Of a DNA stretch of 64,000 nucleotides, positions 8,458 to 17,441 are shown one piece after another (the stretch's first letter is position 1; the number at the start of each line of letters is the position of its first letter). The translations under genes and the position numbers were made by a program. The stretch covers positions 124,001-188,000 of the forward strand of contig CACJHW010000002.1 of the NCBI GenBank assembly GCA_902593285.1, in the 5' to 3' direction. This DNA is from an uncultured Pelagibacteraceae bacterium. Its GTDB lineage: Bacteria; Pseudomonadota; Alphaproteobacteria; Pelagibacterales; Pelagibacteraceae. Below the pieces are notes generated by a model. The model was not told the DNA's origin and searched no databases. It saw only the letters and a list, made by a program, of their open reading frames with translations.

Positions 8458-9444
8458 ATGAAAGATCTAATAATAACAAATAAAATTCTTAATTGGTATG
8501 ATTTAAATAAAAGATCTTTACCTTGGAGAAAGAATGTTTCTCAAACAAAAAAGCAATACCACACTTTAATAAGTGAATTTATGTTGCAGCAAACCCAGGT
8601 TGCAACGGTAATACCTTACTTTAACAGATTTATAAAAAATATTCCCACAATAGAAAAATTATCTAAATATGATGATAGAAAATTAATTAAACTTTGGGAG
8701 GGTCTTGGATACTATTCAAGAGTAAGAAATTTAAAAAAAACAGCTCAAATAATTGTTAAAAACTTTAATAAAAAAATACCTAGAAATTTTGTAGATTTAA
8801 AGTCTCTTCCAGGAATTGGAGATTATACAGCAAGTGCAATTTCTGCAATTGCATACAATGAACCAATAATTCCTCTAGATGGTAATATTGAAAGAGTACT
8901 AAAGAGATACTTATTTTTAAAAAAACAAGATCAAATAAAAAAAGAAAATTTACACGAGAAGAAAAAAATTTTTGGAACATCTATCAAAAGGTCTAGTGAT
9001 TATGCTCAAGCTTTAATGGAATTAGGGGCACTAATTTGTAAACCTGTTAGTCCTAATTGTAAGAACTGTCCATTAGTAAAAAAATGTAAATCATTTAAAA
9101 ATAAAAATTTTGATTTAGTAAAATTTAAAAAAAAAGATAAGGAAACTTTTTACAAGCTAAATGTTTATAAAAAAAATAATCATTATTTATTAATCAAAAA
9201 TAATAAATTTAATTTTTTGAAAAATTTTAATATCTTCCCGATGGAGGAAGTAAATAATCCTAAAAATTTTGATAAAGATTTGAATTTTAAAATGTCTAAT
9301 ATGAGTATGAATATTAAAATTGAATTTAGAAATAAATATAATTTAAATAAAAATAATTATTGGATTGATCCAACAAAGCTCCAAAATTATACACTGCCAA
9401 CATTTACAAAAAAGATAGTTAAATTTCTAGAAAGTCATAAATGA
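8458..9444 (+). CDS. mutY: A/G-specific adenine DNA glycosylase
   Basis: Removes adenine mispaired with 8-oxoguanine. Counting from the ATG at 8458 (328 residues), the HhH-GPD glycosylase domain shows SEFMLQQTQV with catalytic E40, the helix-hairpin-helix LPGIGDYTASAISAIAYN, and catalytic D141 in PLDGNIERV. The 4Fe-4S cluster ligands are C194, C201, C204 and C210 (C-X6-C-X2-C-X5-C). The C-terminal NUDIX-like recognition domain is short and divergent. An upstream start would intrude into dciA and add a non-homologous leader, so 8458 is chosen. The stop overlaps the start of the next gene (ATGA). Confidence 0.93.
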   Translation: MKDLIITNKILNWYDLNKRSLPWRKNVSQTKKQYHTLISEFMLQQTQVATVIPYFNRFIKNIPTIEKLSKYDDRKLIKLWEGLGYYSRVRNLKKTAQIIVKNFNKKIPRNFVDLKSLPGIGDYTASAISAIAYNEPIIPLDGNIERVLKRYLFLKKQDQIKKENLHEKKKIFGTSIKRSSDYAQALMELGALICKPVSPNCKNCPLVKKCKSFKNKNFDLVKFKKKDKETFYKLNVYKKNNHYLLIKNNKFNFLKNFNIFPMEEVNNPKNFDKDLNFKMSNMSMNIKIEFRNKYNLNKNNYWIDPTKLQNYTLPTFTKKIVKFLESHK

Positions 9445-10583
9445 AAAAAATTGCAATAATTGGTGCTGGAATTTCTGGTCTGTATATTGCCAATTTATTC
9501 AAAGATCATAAGGATTATCAGGTTACGATTTATGAAAAAAAGAATTCAATAGAAATGGAAGAAGGCTATGGAATTCAGTTGTCGGTAAATAGTGTAAAGC
9601 TTTTAAATAAAATAGGCTTCACTTCTTTCACTGATGAAGAAAAATTTAATCCAAAAAAAATTGATTTTTATGAAATTAAAAATTCAAAAAAAATTTGTGA
9701 CTTAGACATTTCAAAATTTAATTCTGAAGATTGTAAATACACAACATTGAAAAGATCAAAATTGCTACAATTTTTAAAAAAAGAAATAAACGAAGATATA
9801 ATTAAGTATAACCATAGTATAGAACAGATTGTTTACGATAAAGATTCAATAAAATTAATATTTGATAAAAATAATATAACTTGTGATTACTTAATTATTT
9901 CAGACGGTGTTTTTTCTAAAGGGAAGTTATTAATTTCAAACTATAAATCAAAACCAATTTACAATGATACGATTGCTATTAGGGGCACTATATCGAGAGA
10001 AAATTTTCAAAATATAAATGAAGAAAATATTTCTTTGTTTTTAGGACCGAATTTTCATTATGTTGTTTATCCAATTAATAATGATAAAAAATTAAATTTT
10101 ATTGGCATTTTAAAACATAAATTAAATTCAAATGAGCAAAAGAACTATAATCTTTTTAACGAAAGTCCTTTTATAAAAAATATTAAATTTATATTATCTC
10201 AAAAAGTCTCCCAAAGTTTTTTGGAAAGTCTTCAAAATATTAAATTATTTCCAATATTTGTAAGTAAAAATTTATACAATCCTCCAAAAAATATATTCCT
10301 TATAGGAGATGCATTTTTTGCTTTTTCTCCTTCATTTGCGCAGGGAGCTTCCCAATCAATTGAGGGGGCTAATGAATTATATAAATGTTTAATAAATAAT
10401 AATAATTTTTATGATATCAGATTAAAGAGAGTAAAAATGATTAACAGTAGATCTAATTTCAATCAATTTGCCTTCCATTTATCAAATCCAATTATGATCA
10501 TATTTAGAAATATTTTTTTAAAACTTTTAACGAAAAATAAAAAATTTTTAGAAAGTTATTTGGGTAAAATTTATAAAAGTTAA
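9441..10583 (+). CDS. FAD-dependent aromatic hydroxylase-like monooxygenase
   Basis: Flavoprotein monooxygenase of the UbiH/PHBH superfamily. It has an N-terminal FAD Rossmann motif IIGAGISGLYIANLF with the acidic residue in TIYEKK, and the second FAD motif GDAFFAFSPSFAQGASQSIEGA near residue 290. In between, ISDGVFSKGK resembles the DG motif that contacts FAD and NADPH. At 380 residues the length is normal. It overlaps mutY by 4 bp and shares interlocked stop codons with ccrM at 10580-10583. A ubiquinone-ring hydroxylase is a reasonable guess, but aromatic or other hydroxylases of the same fold cannot be excluded. Confidence 0.72.
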   Translation: MKKIAIIGAGISGLYIANLFKDHKDYQVTIYEKKNSIEMEEGYGIQLSVNSVKLLNKIGFTSFTDEEKFNPKKIDFYEIKNSKKICDLDISKFNSEDCKYTTLKRSKLLQFLKKEINEDIIKYNHSIEQIVYDKDSIKLIFDKNNITCDYLIISDGVFSKGKLLISNYKSKPIYNDTIAIRGTISRENFQNINEENISLFLGPNFHYVVYPINNDKKLNFIGILKHKLNSNEQKNYNLFNESPFIKNIKFILSQKVSQSFLESLQNIKLFPIFVSKNLYNPPKNIFLIGDAFFAFSPSFAQGASQSIEGANELYKCLINNNNFYDIRLKRVKMINSRSNFNQFAFHLSNPIMIIFRNIFLKLLTKNKKFLESYLGKIYKS

Positions 10584-11650
10584 TTTTTAGAAATTAATCT
10601 TTGTCTTAGATAATCTATAGGATAAGTTCGTCCATTTATATCACAGTGCCAAAAAGTCCATCCGTTGCAACTTTCAGCTCCTAAAATAGTAGCCGCAACT
10701 TTGTGTATAGAACCCTCTGCTTGATTATGTTTTATACTGCCATCAGCCATAATTCTGGCCGTTATTTTTTTCTTATTATCAAAAATATTAGTTCCAGGTT
10801 TAATTATTCCAAGCTCAACTAATGAACCAAAAGGAATTCTTGGTTTTGATCTATTATTTTTTAGCGTATCTAATAAATCGTCTTCAATAGGCTTTGTAGT
10901 TTTTATACGTTGCTCAGCAGCTTTAAAATAATTTTTTTCTTTTTCTATTCCGAAATAATTTCTCCCTAGTTTTTTTGCTACTGTAGCTGTTGTTCCTGAT
11001 CCTAAAAAAGGATCAAGTATCAGGTCATTTTTATTTGATGTAGCTAGTAAAATTCTATGTAATAGTGCTTCTGGTTTTTGTGTTGAGTGAATTTTTTTTC
11101 CATCCTTTTTAAGTCTTTCAGAACCGTTGCATATTGGAAGATCCCAATTAGATCTCATTTGAAGATCATCATTTAAACATTTTAAAGATTGATAATTAAA
11201 TGTGTATTTTGATTTCTCACTTTTAGAAGCCCATATTAAAGTTTCATGAGCGTTAGTAAATCGTGTACCTCTAAAGTTTGGCATTGGATTATTTTTATTC
11301 CAAATAACATCATTTAAAATCCAGAAACCTAGATTTTGTACTGCTGTGCCAACTCTAAAAATATTATGGTAGCTTCCTATTACCCAAATAGCTCCATCTT
11401 TTTTTAAAATTCTTTTACATTCACTAAGCCATTCATAGGTGAAATCATCATATTTTTTAAAATTTTCAAATTGATCCCACTTATCATTTACCGCACTAAC
11501 CTTTGATCTGTCGGGTCTAGTTAATTCACTTTTTAATTGTAAGTTGTAAGGAGGATCAGCAAAAATTAAATCAAAAGTTTCACGTGGAATTTTTTTTAAT
11601 TCTTCGAGACTATCTCCATTAATTATTTTATTTTTGAAATCAGTTTTCAT
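10580..11650 (-). CDS. ccrM: CcrM-type adenine-N6 DNA methyltransferase (GANTC)
   Basis: Orphan, cell-cycle DNA methyltransferase predicted to methylate adenine in GANTC. The 356 residues show the beta-class order: catalytic DPPY at residues 32-35 near the N-terminus, then the AdoMet motif LDPFLGSGTTATVAK at about 218. The C-terminal extension typical of CcrM is present (GSLVELGIIKPGT, then ITARIMADGSIKH, and GAESCNGWTFWHCD). No restriction endonuclease is adjacent, which fits a regulatory rather than defence role. The 104-bp gap upstream contains three GANTC sites. In Caulobacter ccrM is regulated by methylation of its own promoter, and the same could hold here. Confidence 0.93.
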   Translation of the reverse strand: MKTDFKNKIINGDSLEELKKIPRETFDLIFADPPYNLQLKSELTRPDRSKVSAVNDKWDQFENFKKYDDFTYEWLSECKRILKKDGAIWVIGSYHNIFRVGTAVQNLGFWILNDVIWNKNNPMPNFRGTRFTNAHETLIWASKSEKSKYTFNYQSLKCLNDDLQMRSNWDLPICNGSERLKKDGKKIHSTQKPEALLHRILLATSNKNDLILDPFLGSGTTATVAKKLGRNYFGIEKEKNYFKAAEQRIKTTKPIEDDLLDTLKNNRSKPRIPFGSLVELGIIKPGTNIFDNKKKITARIMADGSIKHNQAEGSIHKVAATILGAESCNGWTFWHCDINGRTYPIDYLRQRLISKN

Positions 11651-11754
11651 TTGTAAATATTAATTAGACTCCAAATGGATTCTTCGGTCAACCTGAGATT
11701 GAAAAATTTGGATTCGATTAGTGTTTCTAAATTACAAGGTAACTAGATGTAGTG
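11651..11754 (-). promoter_or_regulatory. ccrM upstream region with three GANTC sites
   Basis: GANTC occurs at 11667-11671 (GACTC), 11678-11682 (GATTC) and 11711-11715 (GATTC), all in the 104 bp between rnhB and ccrM. At the base composition of this DNA one site is expected roughly every 350-400 bp, so three within 49 bp is a clear cluster. This is probably the ccrM promoter with methylation-sensitive control. No clear terminator hairpin for rnhB was found in the gap. Confidence 0.6.
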
Positions 11755-12315
11755 TTAATTTATTTTAGATATAGGTGAAAAAGTTTTTCTGTGATGTTTA
11801 GTAAAACCTAATTTTTTCAAAGCTTTTAAGTGCTGTTTTGTTCCGTACCCAAAGTTTTTATCCCAATCATAGCCTTTATTTTTTTTTGATAAGGTGGTTA
11901 TAAATTTATCTCTTGATACTTTTGCAATTATAGAAGCTGCCGAAATAGAGGCGATTTTTTTATCTCCTTTAATAACTGATTTTAAATTATAATTTTCTAA
12001 CTCTGGAGTTTTGTTTCCATCTATCAGAACGTGTGTTGGTTTTCTCTTAAGTTTTTTGATGGCTCTTTTCATAGCCAGCAAACTTGCTTGAAGTATATTC
12101 AGCTTTTCTATTTCTTTGACAGAAGCTTTGCCTATGGACCAAGTAGAATTTTTTTTTATATATGTACATAGATATTCTCTCTCTTTTTTACTTAATGATT
12201 TTGAATCTTTTAATAATTTTTGATTAATTGATTTTTTTAAAATTACTGCTGAAGCATAAACAGGCCCAATTAAACTTCCTCTACCAACCTCATCAACCCC
12301 AGCAATTATTTTCAT
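11755..12315 (-). CDS. rnhB: Ribonuclease HII
   Basis: Removes ribonucleotides and RNA primers from DNA-RNA hybrids. From the ATG at 12313-12315 (186 residues) the motif GVDEVGRGSLIGPVYASAV supplies catalytic D8 and E9. D99 lies in VLIDGNKTP, and a further acidic residue lies in AKVSRDKFI near 133. The C-terminal KQHLKALKKLGFTKHHRKTF is typical. A TTG one codon earlier is in frame but the ATG is preferred. The ATG shares a base with the stop of the uracil-DNA glycosylase gene (TGATG), so the two are coupled. Confidence 0.94.
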   Translation of the reverse strand: MKIIAGVDEVGRGSLIGPVYASAVILKKSINQKLLKDSKSLSKKEREYLCTYIKKNSTWSIGKASVKEIEKLNILQASLLAMKRAIKKLKRKPTHVLIDGNKTPELENYNLKSVIKGDKKIASISAASIIAKVSRDKFITTLSKKNKGYDWDKNFGYGTKQHLKALKKLGFTKHHRKTFSPISKIN

Positions 12316-13034
12316 CAAATTTTTAACTTAAGATCTTTGATTTTGTTTCTAATTTTCTTTAAATCTTCCCATGAGTGTTTTTTGTTTTCTGGAAAACGAA
12401 TTAAATAAGATGGATTAAAAGTTATCATTAAAGGGAATGTTTTGTTTTTTAAAATCACTTCCTTCCAATGTCCTCTTTCAGTGGTTATTTTTTCATTTAT
12501 TCCTGTTACAGCTTCCATTGCCGAACTACCCATCAAAACAATAATCTTTGGGTTTATAATTGATATATGACTCTTCAAAAATACTGAGTATCTTTTAATT
12601 TCAGTTGAGGTTGGTTTTCTGTCATCAGGTGGTCTAAAATTGATTGCATAAGTAGTGTAAATATTTTGTCTCTTTATATTGATGGCTAAAAGCATTTTGT
12701 TAAGAAGTTCGCCAACTTCACCTCTAAACGGGACACCCAATTTTTCTTCTTCAGCCCCTGGAGACTCTCCAATTAACATTAAAGAGCTATTTATATTTCC
12801 CTCACCTAAAATGATTTTGTTTGAATTTTCTTTCAATTTACAATTTTCAATTGAATTTATTTGATCTTTTAAATTTTTTAGTAATTCTTCTTTATTAATT
12901 TGCAGGGTGTCATTGCTAGTTTCTAAAATATTAAATCTATTTATTGGCTTATTAGCGAATATAAATTTTGGCTCAATAGTATTAATTAGTTCTTGGTTTA
13001 ATTTGGTATTTTGATTTATCATTTTTTTAGTCAT
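12315..13034 (-). CDS. Uracil-DNA glycosylase, family 4-like, lacking Fe-S cysteines
   Basis: Predicted to excise uracil from DNA. The 239-residue protein has the catalytic loop LIGESPGAEEEKLGVPFRG at about 88-105, then INFRPPDDRKPT, and a C-terminal FNPSYLIRFP loop in place of the usual HPS/HPA motif. Family 4 enzymes usually bind a 4Fe-4S cluster through four cysteines; this protein has only one cysteine (C65), so it cannot bind the cluster in the usual way. The first 70 residues look poorly conserved. It is divergent from the next gene with only 11 bp between the start codons. Confidence 0.8.
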   Translation of the reverse strand: MTKKMINQNTKLNQELINTIEPKFIFANKPINRFNILETSNDTLQINKEELLKNLKDQINSIENCKLKENSNKIILGEGNINSSLMLIGESPGAEEEKLGVPFRGEVGELLNKMLLAINIKRQNIYTTYAINFRPPDDRKPTSTEIKRYSVFLKSHISIINPKIIVLMGSSAMEAVTGINEKITTERGHWKEVILKNKTFPLMITFNPSYLIRFPENKKHSWEDLKKIRNKIKDLKLKI

Positions 13035-13045
13035 AGTATGTTCAC

Positions 13046-14731
13046 ATGTTCCAAAAATTTCTAAAATTAGTACTATTAATATTCATATCTTATCAGACAC
13101 CTTTGTATTCTAAAAGTGCTACTTTTAATGATTTCAACTCAAGAGATTTATCAAATTATTTTTCTGGAATTGTTGCATTTGAAAATCGAGATAATTCTGA
13201 AGCTTTAAAATTTTTTAACTTAACCAAAGTATTAATTAACAAACATGATAGTTATTTAAAAAGATATGTTAACTCTTTAGTTTTAGATAACAAAGTACCT
13301 CAAGCAATTAATGTATTAAATAACAATGCTAACAAATCTAACTCAGATTTTTATGATGCGTATATAATTTTAATAATTGACAGTTTAAAAAAAAATAACT
13401 TTAAAAAGGCTGACGAATATTTAACACAAAGTTTGAAATTCCAAGATGAAGATAGGATAAACCTAGTTATATTTGAAACTCTAAAACAGTATATTTATAC
13501 ATTTAAAAATAAAAAAATATTAGATAACAAAAAAAATTTTGGCAACTTATCTCTTATAGCTGAGACATTCCAAAGATGTTATATTGAGGACAAAAGAACT
13601 TCGTCATTTTTTCTTAATTTAATAAATAATCAACAAGGCGACTATTCAAGATACATTTTCTTTTATCTTAATCATTTAATTGATAACAATAAATTAAATG
13701 AAGCAAGATTAGTTGTTGAACAAATTGATTATATAAATTCAACACTTTTACTTTCACAAAGTAAAAGTTGGGTAGATAAAGAAAAATTCGATGATTTCGG
13801 AAAAATTTTTTCATGCAAAGATCATAATGATCTTGTAAGTGAGTTTTTATTTTTAATCTCTAATCTTTATTCTTCTCAGGATAATTTTGAGAAATCAAAT
13901 TTTTACTTAAATTTGTCAAACTATTTAAATCCCAAGTTTGAATTTAATTTGTCATTGGTTGCAGAAAATTTTTATTTTAATGATGAATTTGATAAAGTAC
14001 AAAGGATCCTAAAAAACTTTAAAAAAGAAGATGAATTTTATTATTGGTTTAGATTAAAAAAAGAAGCTCAAATATTAATTCAACAGCAGGATTATGAAAA
14101 TGGGATTAAATATATAGATTCAAAATTTAATAAAATTGAAAATCCAAATATAAAAATGATTTTTGATTTAGCTAATTTTTATAAGAATTCTAAAAATTAT
14201 GAAAAGGCAATAGATCGTTATACAGAAATTATTTTAACACTGGATGACAATTCACTTATTAAATCAGATGTATTGTATCGTAGAGGTGGTAGCTATGAAA
14301 GAATGGGCAATTATGAAAAGTCAGATGAAGATTTATTGCAAGCGCTTAAAATTGATCCTGGTGATGCATATATTTTAAATTACCTTGCTTACTCTTGGTT
14401 AGAGCGTGATTATAAAATTAATGAAGCAATGGATATGTTGAAAACAGCATATGATTTAAAAAGCAACGATCCATATATTATTGATTCAATTGGATGGGCT
14501 TATTTTTTAATAGAGGATTATGTAGAAGCAGAAAAGTATTTAAAAAGAGCTGTAGAATTAATGCCAGATGACCCAATCGTTAATGATCATTATGGAGACA
14601 TTTTATGGAAATTAAATCGAAAAATTCAAGCAAGATATTTTTGGAACAACGTATTAACTTTTGATGACACCGAAGATGATATGATAAAAAAAATCAATAT
14701 TAAAGTAATTGAGGGTCTTAAAAATTCCTAA
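13046..14731 (+). CDS. Secreted TPR-repeat protein
   Basis: 561 residues with an N-terminal signal peptide (hydrophobic LVLLIFISY, cleavage near LYSKSA) and a helical body. Clear tetratricopeptide repeats occupy the C-terminal third. Examples are NYEKAIDRYTEIILTLDD, then ALKIDPGDAYILNYLAYSWLE, then DPYIIDSIGWAYFLIEDYVEAEKYLKRAVELMPDDP. The N-terminal half has weaker helical repeats. Probably a periplasmic or outer-membrane-associated scaffold; proteins of this type next to ispE are common in alphaproteobacteria but their role is not known to me. It ends directly against the ispE start. Confidence 0.8.
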   Translation: MFQKFLKLVLLIFISYQTPLYSKSATFNDFNSRDLSNYFSGIVAFENRDNSEALKFFNLTKVLINKHDSYLKRYVNSLVLDNKVPQAINVLNNNANKSNSDFYDAYIILIIDSLKKNNFKKADEYLTQSLKFQDEDRINLVIFETLKQYIYTFKNKKILDNKKNFGNLSLIAETFQRCYIEDKRTSSFFLNLINNQQGDYSRYIFFYLNHLIDNNKLNEARLVVEQIDYINSTLLLSQSKSWVDKEKFDDFGKIFSCKDHNDLVSEFLFLISNLYSSQDNFEKSNFYLNLSNYLNPKFEFNLSLVAENFYFNDEFDKVQRILKNFKKEDEFYYWFRLKKEAQILIQQQDYENGIKYIDSKFNKIENPNIKMIFDLANFYKNSKNYEKAIDRYTEIILTLDDNSLIKSDVLYRRGGSYERMGNYEKSDEDLLQALKIDPGDAYILNYLAYSWLERDYKINEAMDMLKTAYDLKSNDPYIIDSIGWAYFLIEDYVEAEKYLKRAVELMPDDPIVNDHYGDILWKLNRKIQARYFWNNVLTFDDTEDDMIKKINIKVIEGLKNS

Positions 14732-15577
14732 ATGAAAATTAATAAAATTAAATCTAATGCAAAGTTAAATTTAGCACTAAATATCACTGGGAAAAAAAAG
14801 GTTTTACATAAAATTGAAAGTATAATTGGTTTCATAGATTTATATGATGTTATTTCGATAAATCAACATAATGGAAAAAAACACCACATTTCTTTTTATG
14901 GAAAGTTTTCTAAAAATATTGGAAAAAAAAATACTGTTCAAAGATTATTTCAAATACTAGATAAAGAAAATTTATTAAAAAATAAAAAATTCAAAGTTAA
15001 AATTAAAAAATTAATCCCTCAAGAAGCTGGGTTGGGTGGGGGATCGATGAACGCAGCTAGTGTTTTTAATTATCTGGTTAAAAAAAAAATTATTAATCCT
15101 AATCATCAAAAAACTCGAAGTATCTGTGACTTGGTTGGTTCCGATGTTATTCTGGGAACCATTTCATCCAGCTGTGTATTGTCATCAGTTGGTAGAATTA
15201 AAAAGATTTATGATGCTCCAAAATATTACTCTACTTTAGTAAAGCCTGATTTTGGGTGCTCAACTAAAAAAATATACTCTTCTGTTCGAAACTATACAAA
15301 ACCAAAATATAACAAACCTAAAAAAAACATGTTTGAAGCAAAATATTTGATTGATCAACAAAATGCCCTTGAAACAATAGCACTCAAAAAATATCCAAAA
15401 CTTAAAAAAATAAAGTTGTTCTTAGAAAGTATAAATAATCCATTATTTGTAAGAATGACTGGTTCAGGATCAACAATTGTTGCCTATTATAATTCATTAA
15501 AGAGTTGTAAATTGGCAAAAGCTAAATTTAAAAGAAAATATAAAAATTATTGGTGTGTTACAGCAAAAACTATATGA
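14732..15577 (+). CDS. ispE: 4-diphosphocytidyl-2-C-methyl-D-erythritol kinase
   Basis: GHMP kinase of the non-mevalonate (MEP) isoprenoid pathway, upstream of carotenoid and ubiquinone synthesis. The 281 residues have the N-terminal AKLNLALNI with the conserved lysine, the ATP loop GLGGGSMNAAS at residues 100-110 preceded by IPQEA, and the C-terminal MTGSGSTIVAYY motif. Length is normal. The start codon immediately follows the stop of the TPR gene. There is a 33-bp gap before the tRNA-Gln gene. Confidence 0.92.
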   Translation: MKINKIKSNAKLNLALNITGKKKVLHKIESIIGFIDLYDVISINQHNGKKHHISFYGKFSKNIGKKNTVQRLFQILDKENLLKNKKFKVKIKKLIPQEAGLGGGSMNAASVFNYLVKKKIINPNHQKTRSICDLVGSDVILGTISSSCVLSSVGRIKKIYDAPKYYSTLVKPDFGCSTKKIYSSVRNYTKPKYNKPKKNMFEAKYLIDQQNALETIALKKYPKLKKIKLFLESINNPLFVRMTGSGSTIVAYYNSLKSCKLAKAKFKRKYKNYWCVTAKTI

Positions 15578-15610
15578 ATTTTATATTTTTATGTTATAGG
15601 AAGCTAGTAT

Positions 15611-15684
15611 TGGGGCGTAGCCAAGCGGTAAGGCACGGGTTTTTGGTACCTGCATCCTAGGTTCGAATCCTAGCGCCCCAGCCA
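15611..15684 (+). tRNA. tRNA-Gln (anticodon TTG)
   Basis: Complete cloverleaf: acceptor TGGGGCG pairs with CGCCCCA. D-arm is GCC...GGC. The anticodon stem is CGGGT/ACCTG with loop TTTTGGT (anticodon TTG). The T-arm has the canonical TTCGAAT loop. Discriminator G and an encoded CCA end at 15684. The unusual U1-A72 pair is standard for glutamine tRNA. The next gene's ATG begins only 3 nt after the CCA, so 3' processing of this tRNA would set the 5' end of that mRNA if they are co-transcribed. Confidence 0.95.
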
Positions 15685-15687
15685 TTT

Positions 15688-16962
15688 ATGAAAAATTTTT
15701 TAGATAAATTTTTTTCCCGATCAAAAAATCTTGATTATATCAGTCAAAATTTAAAACAAATTACTTTAACAACACCAGCAAATAAAATTTTTGAAGCAAT
15801 TAATAATTTTTCAGAGAAAAGTGAAATCAGATATGTGGGTGGGTGTGTAAGAAAAGTGATCAAAAAAGAAAATGTTGATGATATTGACTTAGCAACAAAT
15901 TTAACTCCCCTGGAAGTTTGTGAAGCTCTTAAAAACAAACAAATAAGTTATTACGAAACAGGAGTTGAACACGGAACTATAACAGCAATTATTGATGAAT
16001 ATAAATATGAAATTACTTCTTTAAGGAAAGACGTCTCAACTGATGGAAGGCATGCGATAGTAGAGTTTTCTTTAGATTGGAAGGAAGATGCCTCTAGAAG
16101 GGATTTTACTATTAATTCAATTTATGCAGATGGTGATGGTAATTTATTTGATCCATTTAACGGAAAAAAAGATTTGGAGGAGGGTTATATTAATTTTATT
16201 GGCAATGCGGAAAAAAGAATTCAAGAGGATTATTTGCGTATTTTAAGATATTTAAGATTTTATTTGAATTATTCAAATCATAAGCATCAATCAGAAATAA
16301 TAAAAAATATAAAAAAAAATATCGATGGAATTTCAAATATATCACCTGAAAGGTTAATCGATGAACTAAAAAAAATAACGGGTTCAAATGGATTTTTAAA
16401 ACTATTTAAAGACAAAGAAAGTTTAGAGCTAATAGAAATAATTTTCCCTCAATTAAAGAATGTTAAAAATTTTAAAAAACAAAATTCTTATGCTGCAGAG
16501 AATTTTTTAAAAATTGACTTTATATTTTTAATTGCGCTTTTAGTGATTGATGGGACTGATAATGCTGATTATTTTCTTTATAAATTTAAAATATCTAACA
16601 AAGATAAGAAAAGACTAAAATTGATAGATCTTTTTTATAGAGAAAAAGTAGCTTTAAACAACTTTACAGAGAAAAATTTGAATAAATTTTTTTATTTTAA
16701 TGGGCGACAAGCTGTAATAGATATAATTAATTTTAAAATTTTTACCTCAAACAAAGTAGAGAAAAAACTAATTAAACTATTAGATACTTATAGAGAGAAA
16801 GTAATTCCAACTTTGCCAATAGGAGCTGATCTACTAATGTCTAAATTTCAAATTCCTGAGGGTAAAACTTTAGGTAATAAATTAAAAAAAATCGAAGAAA
16901 CTTGGGTTCAAAATGGATTTCAAATTTCAGATAAGCAAGTACAACAAATTGTTAAAAGTTAG
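15688..16962 (+). CDS. cca: tRNA nucleotidyltransferase / poly(A) polymerase family (CCA-adding type)
   Basis: Class II nucleotidyltransferase. The 424 residues show the GGCVR loop (51-55) followed by the metal-binding D65-x-D67 in VDDIDLAT, then EITSLRKDV and [16 protein letters not shown], and the helix region [12 protein letters not shown]. These fit either a CCA-adding enzyme or poly(A) polymerase; alphaproteobacterial genes of this length are usually annotated as CCA-adding. The start is 3 nt after the CCA end of tRNA-Gln, with no room for a ribosome-binding site except inside the tRNA. No other methionine precedes the catalytic loop. The stop interlocks with the greA stop. Confidence 0.87.
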   Translation: MKNFLDKFFSRSKNLDYISQNLKQITLTTPANKIFEAINNFSEKSEIRYVGGCVRKVIKKENVDDIDLATNLTPLEVCEALKNKQISYYETGVEHGTITAIIDEYKYEITSLRKDVSTDGRHAIVEFSLDWKEDASRRDFTINSIYADGDGNLFDPFNGKKDLEEGYINFIGNAEKRIQEDYLRILRYLRFYLNYSNHKHQSEIIKNIKKNIDGISNISPERLIDELKKITGSNGFLKLFKDKESLELIEIIFPQLKNVKNFKKQNSYAAENFLKIDFIFLIALLVIDGTDNADYFLYKFKISNKDKKRLKLIDLFYREKVALNNFTEKNLNKFFYFNGRQAVIDIINFKIFTSNKVEKKLIKLLDTYREKVIPTLPIGADLLMSKFQIPEGKTLGNKLKKIEETWVQNGFQISDKQVQQIVKS

Positions 16963-17435
16963 ATATATTTTACGTCTTTAATTTCAAAATTTTTTACACC
17001 AGAGGGTGTATTTATTTCAACTAAATCACTTTTATTTTTTCCAATCAAACCTTTGCCAATTGGTGATTGAAAGAAAATTAGTTTTTGTTTTAAATCTGCC
17101 TCATCTCTTCCAACAATTTTATAATTAATTTTTTCACCATTATCTAAATCTTCTAAATAAACTGTAGATCCAAAAATTACTTTTCCTTCATTGTTTAGTT
17201 TTGTAACGTCAATAACATTTGCTCTTGCAATAATGTCGTTAATTTCGGTTATTCTTCCCTCGTTATGAGATTGTTCTTCTTTAGCTGCATGATATTCAGC
17301 ATTTTCTTTAAGGTCTCCATGGGATCTTGCTTCAGCAATTGCAGCTACTATTTCAGGTCTTTTTTTTTCTTTTAAAAAAACTAATTCTTCTTTTAGTTTA
17401 TTTAATCCGTTTAATGTTATTGGCTCTTTATCCAT
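16959..17435 (-). CDS. greA: Transcription elongation factor GreA
   Basis: Rescues backtracked RNA polymerase by stimulating transcript cleavage. The 158-residue protein has the N-terminal coiled-coil finger with the acidic tip ([18 protein letters not shown]) and a C-terminal FKBP-like domain ([28 protein letters not shown]). Length matches the family. The stop codon shares bases with the stop of the convergent cca gene. It starts 6 nt downstream of hemF on the same strand. Confidence 0.96.
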   Translation of the reverse strand: MDKEPITLNGLNKLKEELVFLKEKKRPEIVAAIAEARSHGDLKENAEYHAAKEEQSHNEGRITEINDIIARANVIDVTKLNNEGKVIFGSTVYLEDLDNGEKINYKIVGRDEADLKQKLIFFQSPIGKGLIGKNKSDLVEINTPSGVKNFEIKDVKYI

Positions 17436-17441
17436 TTGTTT

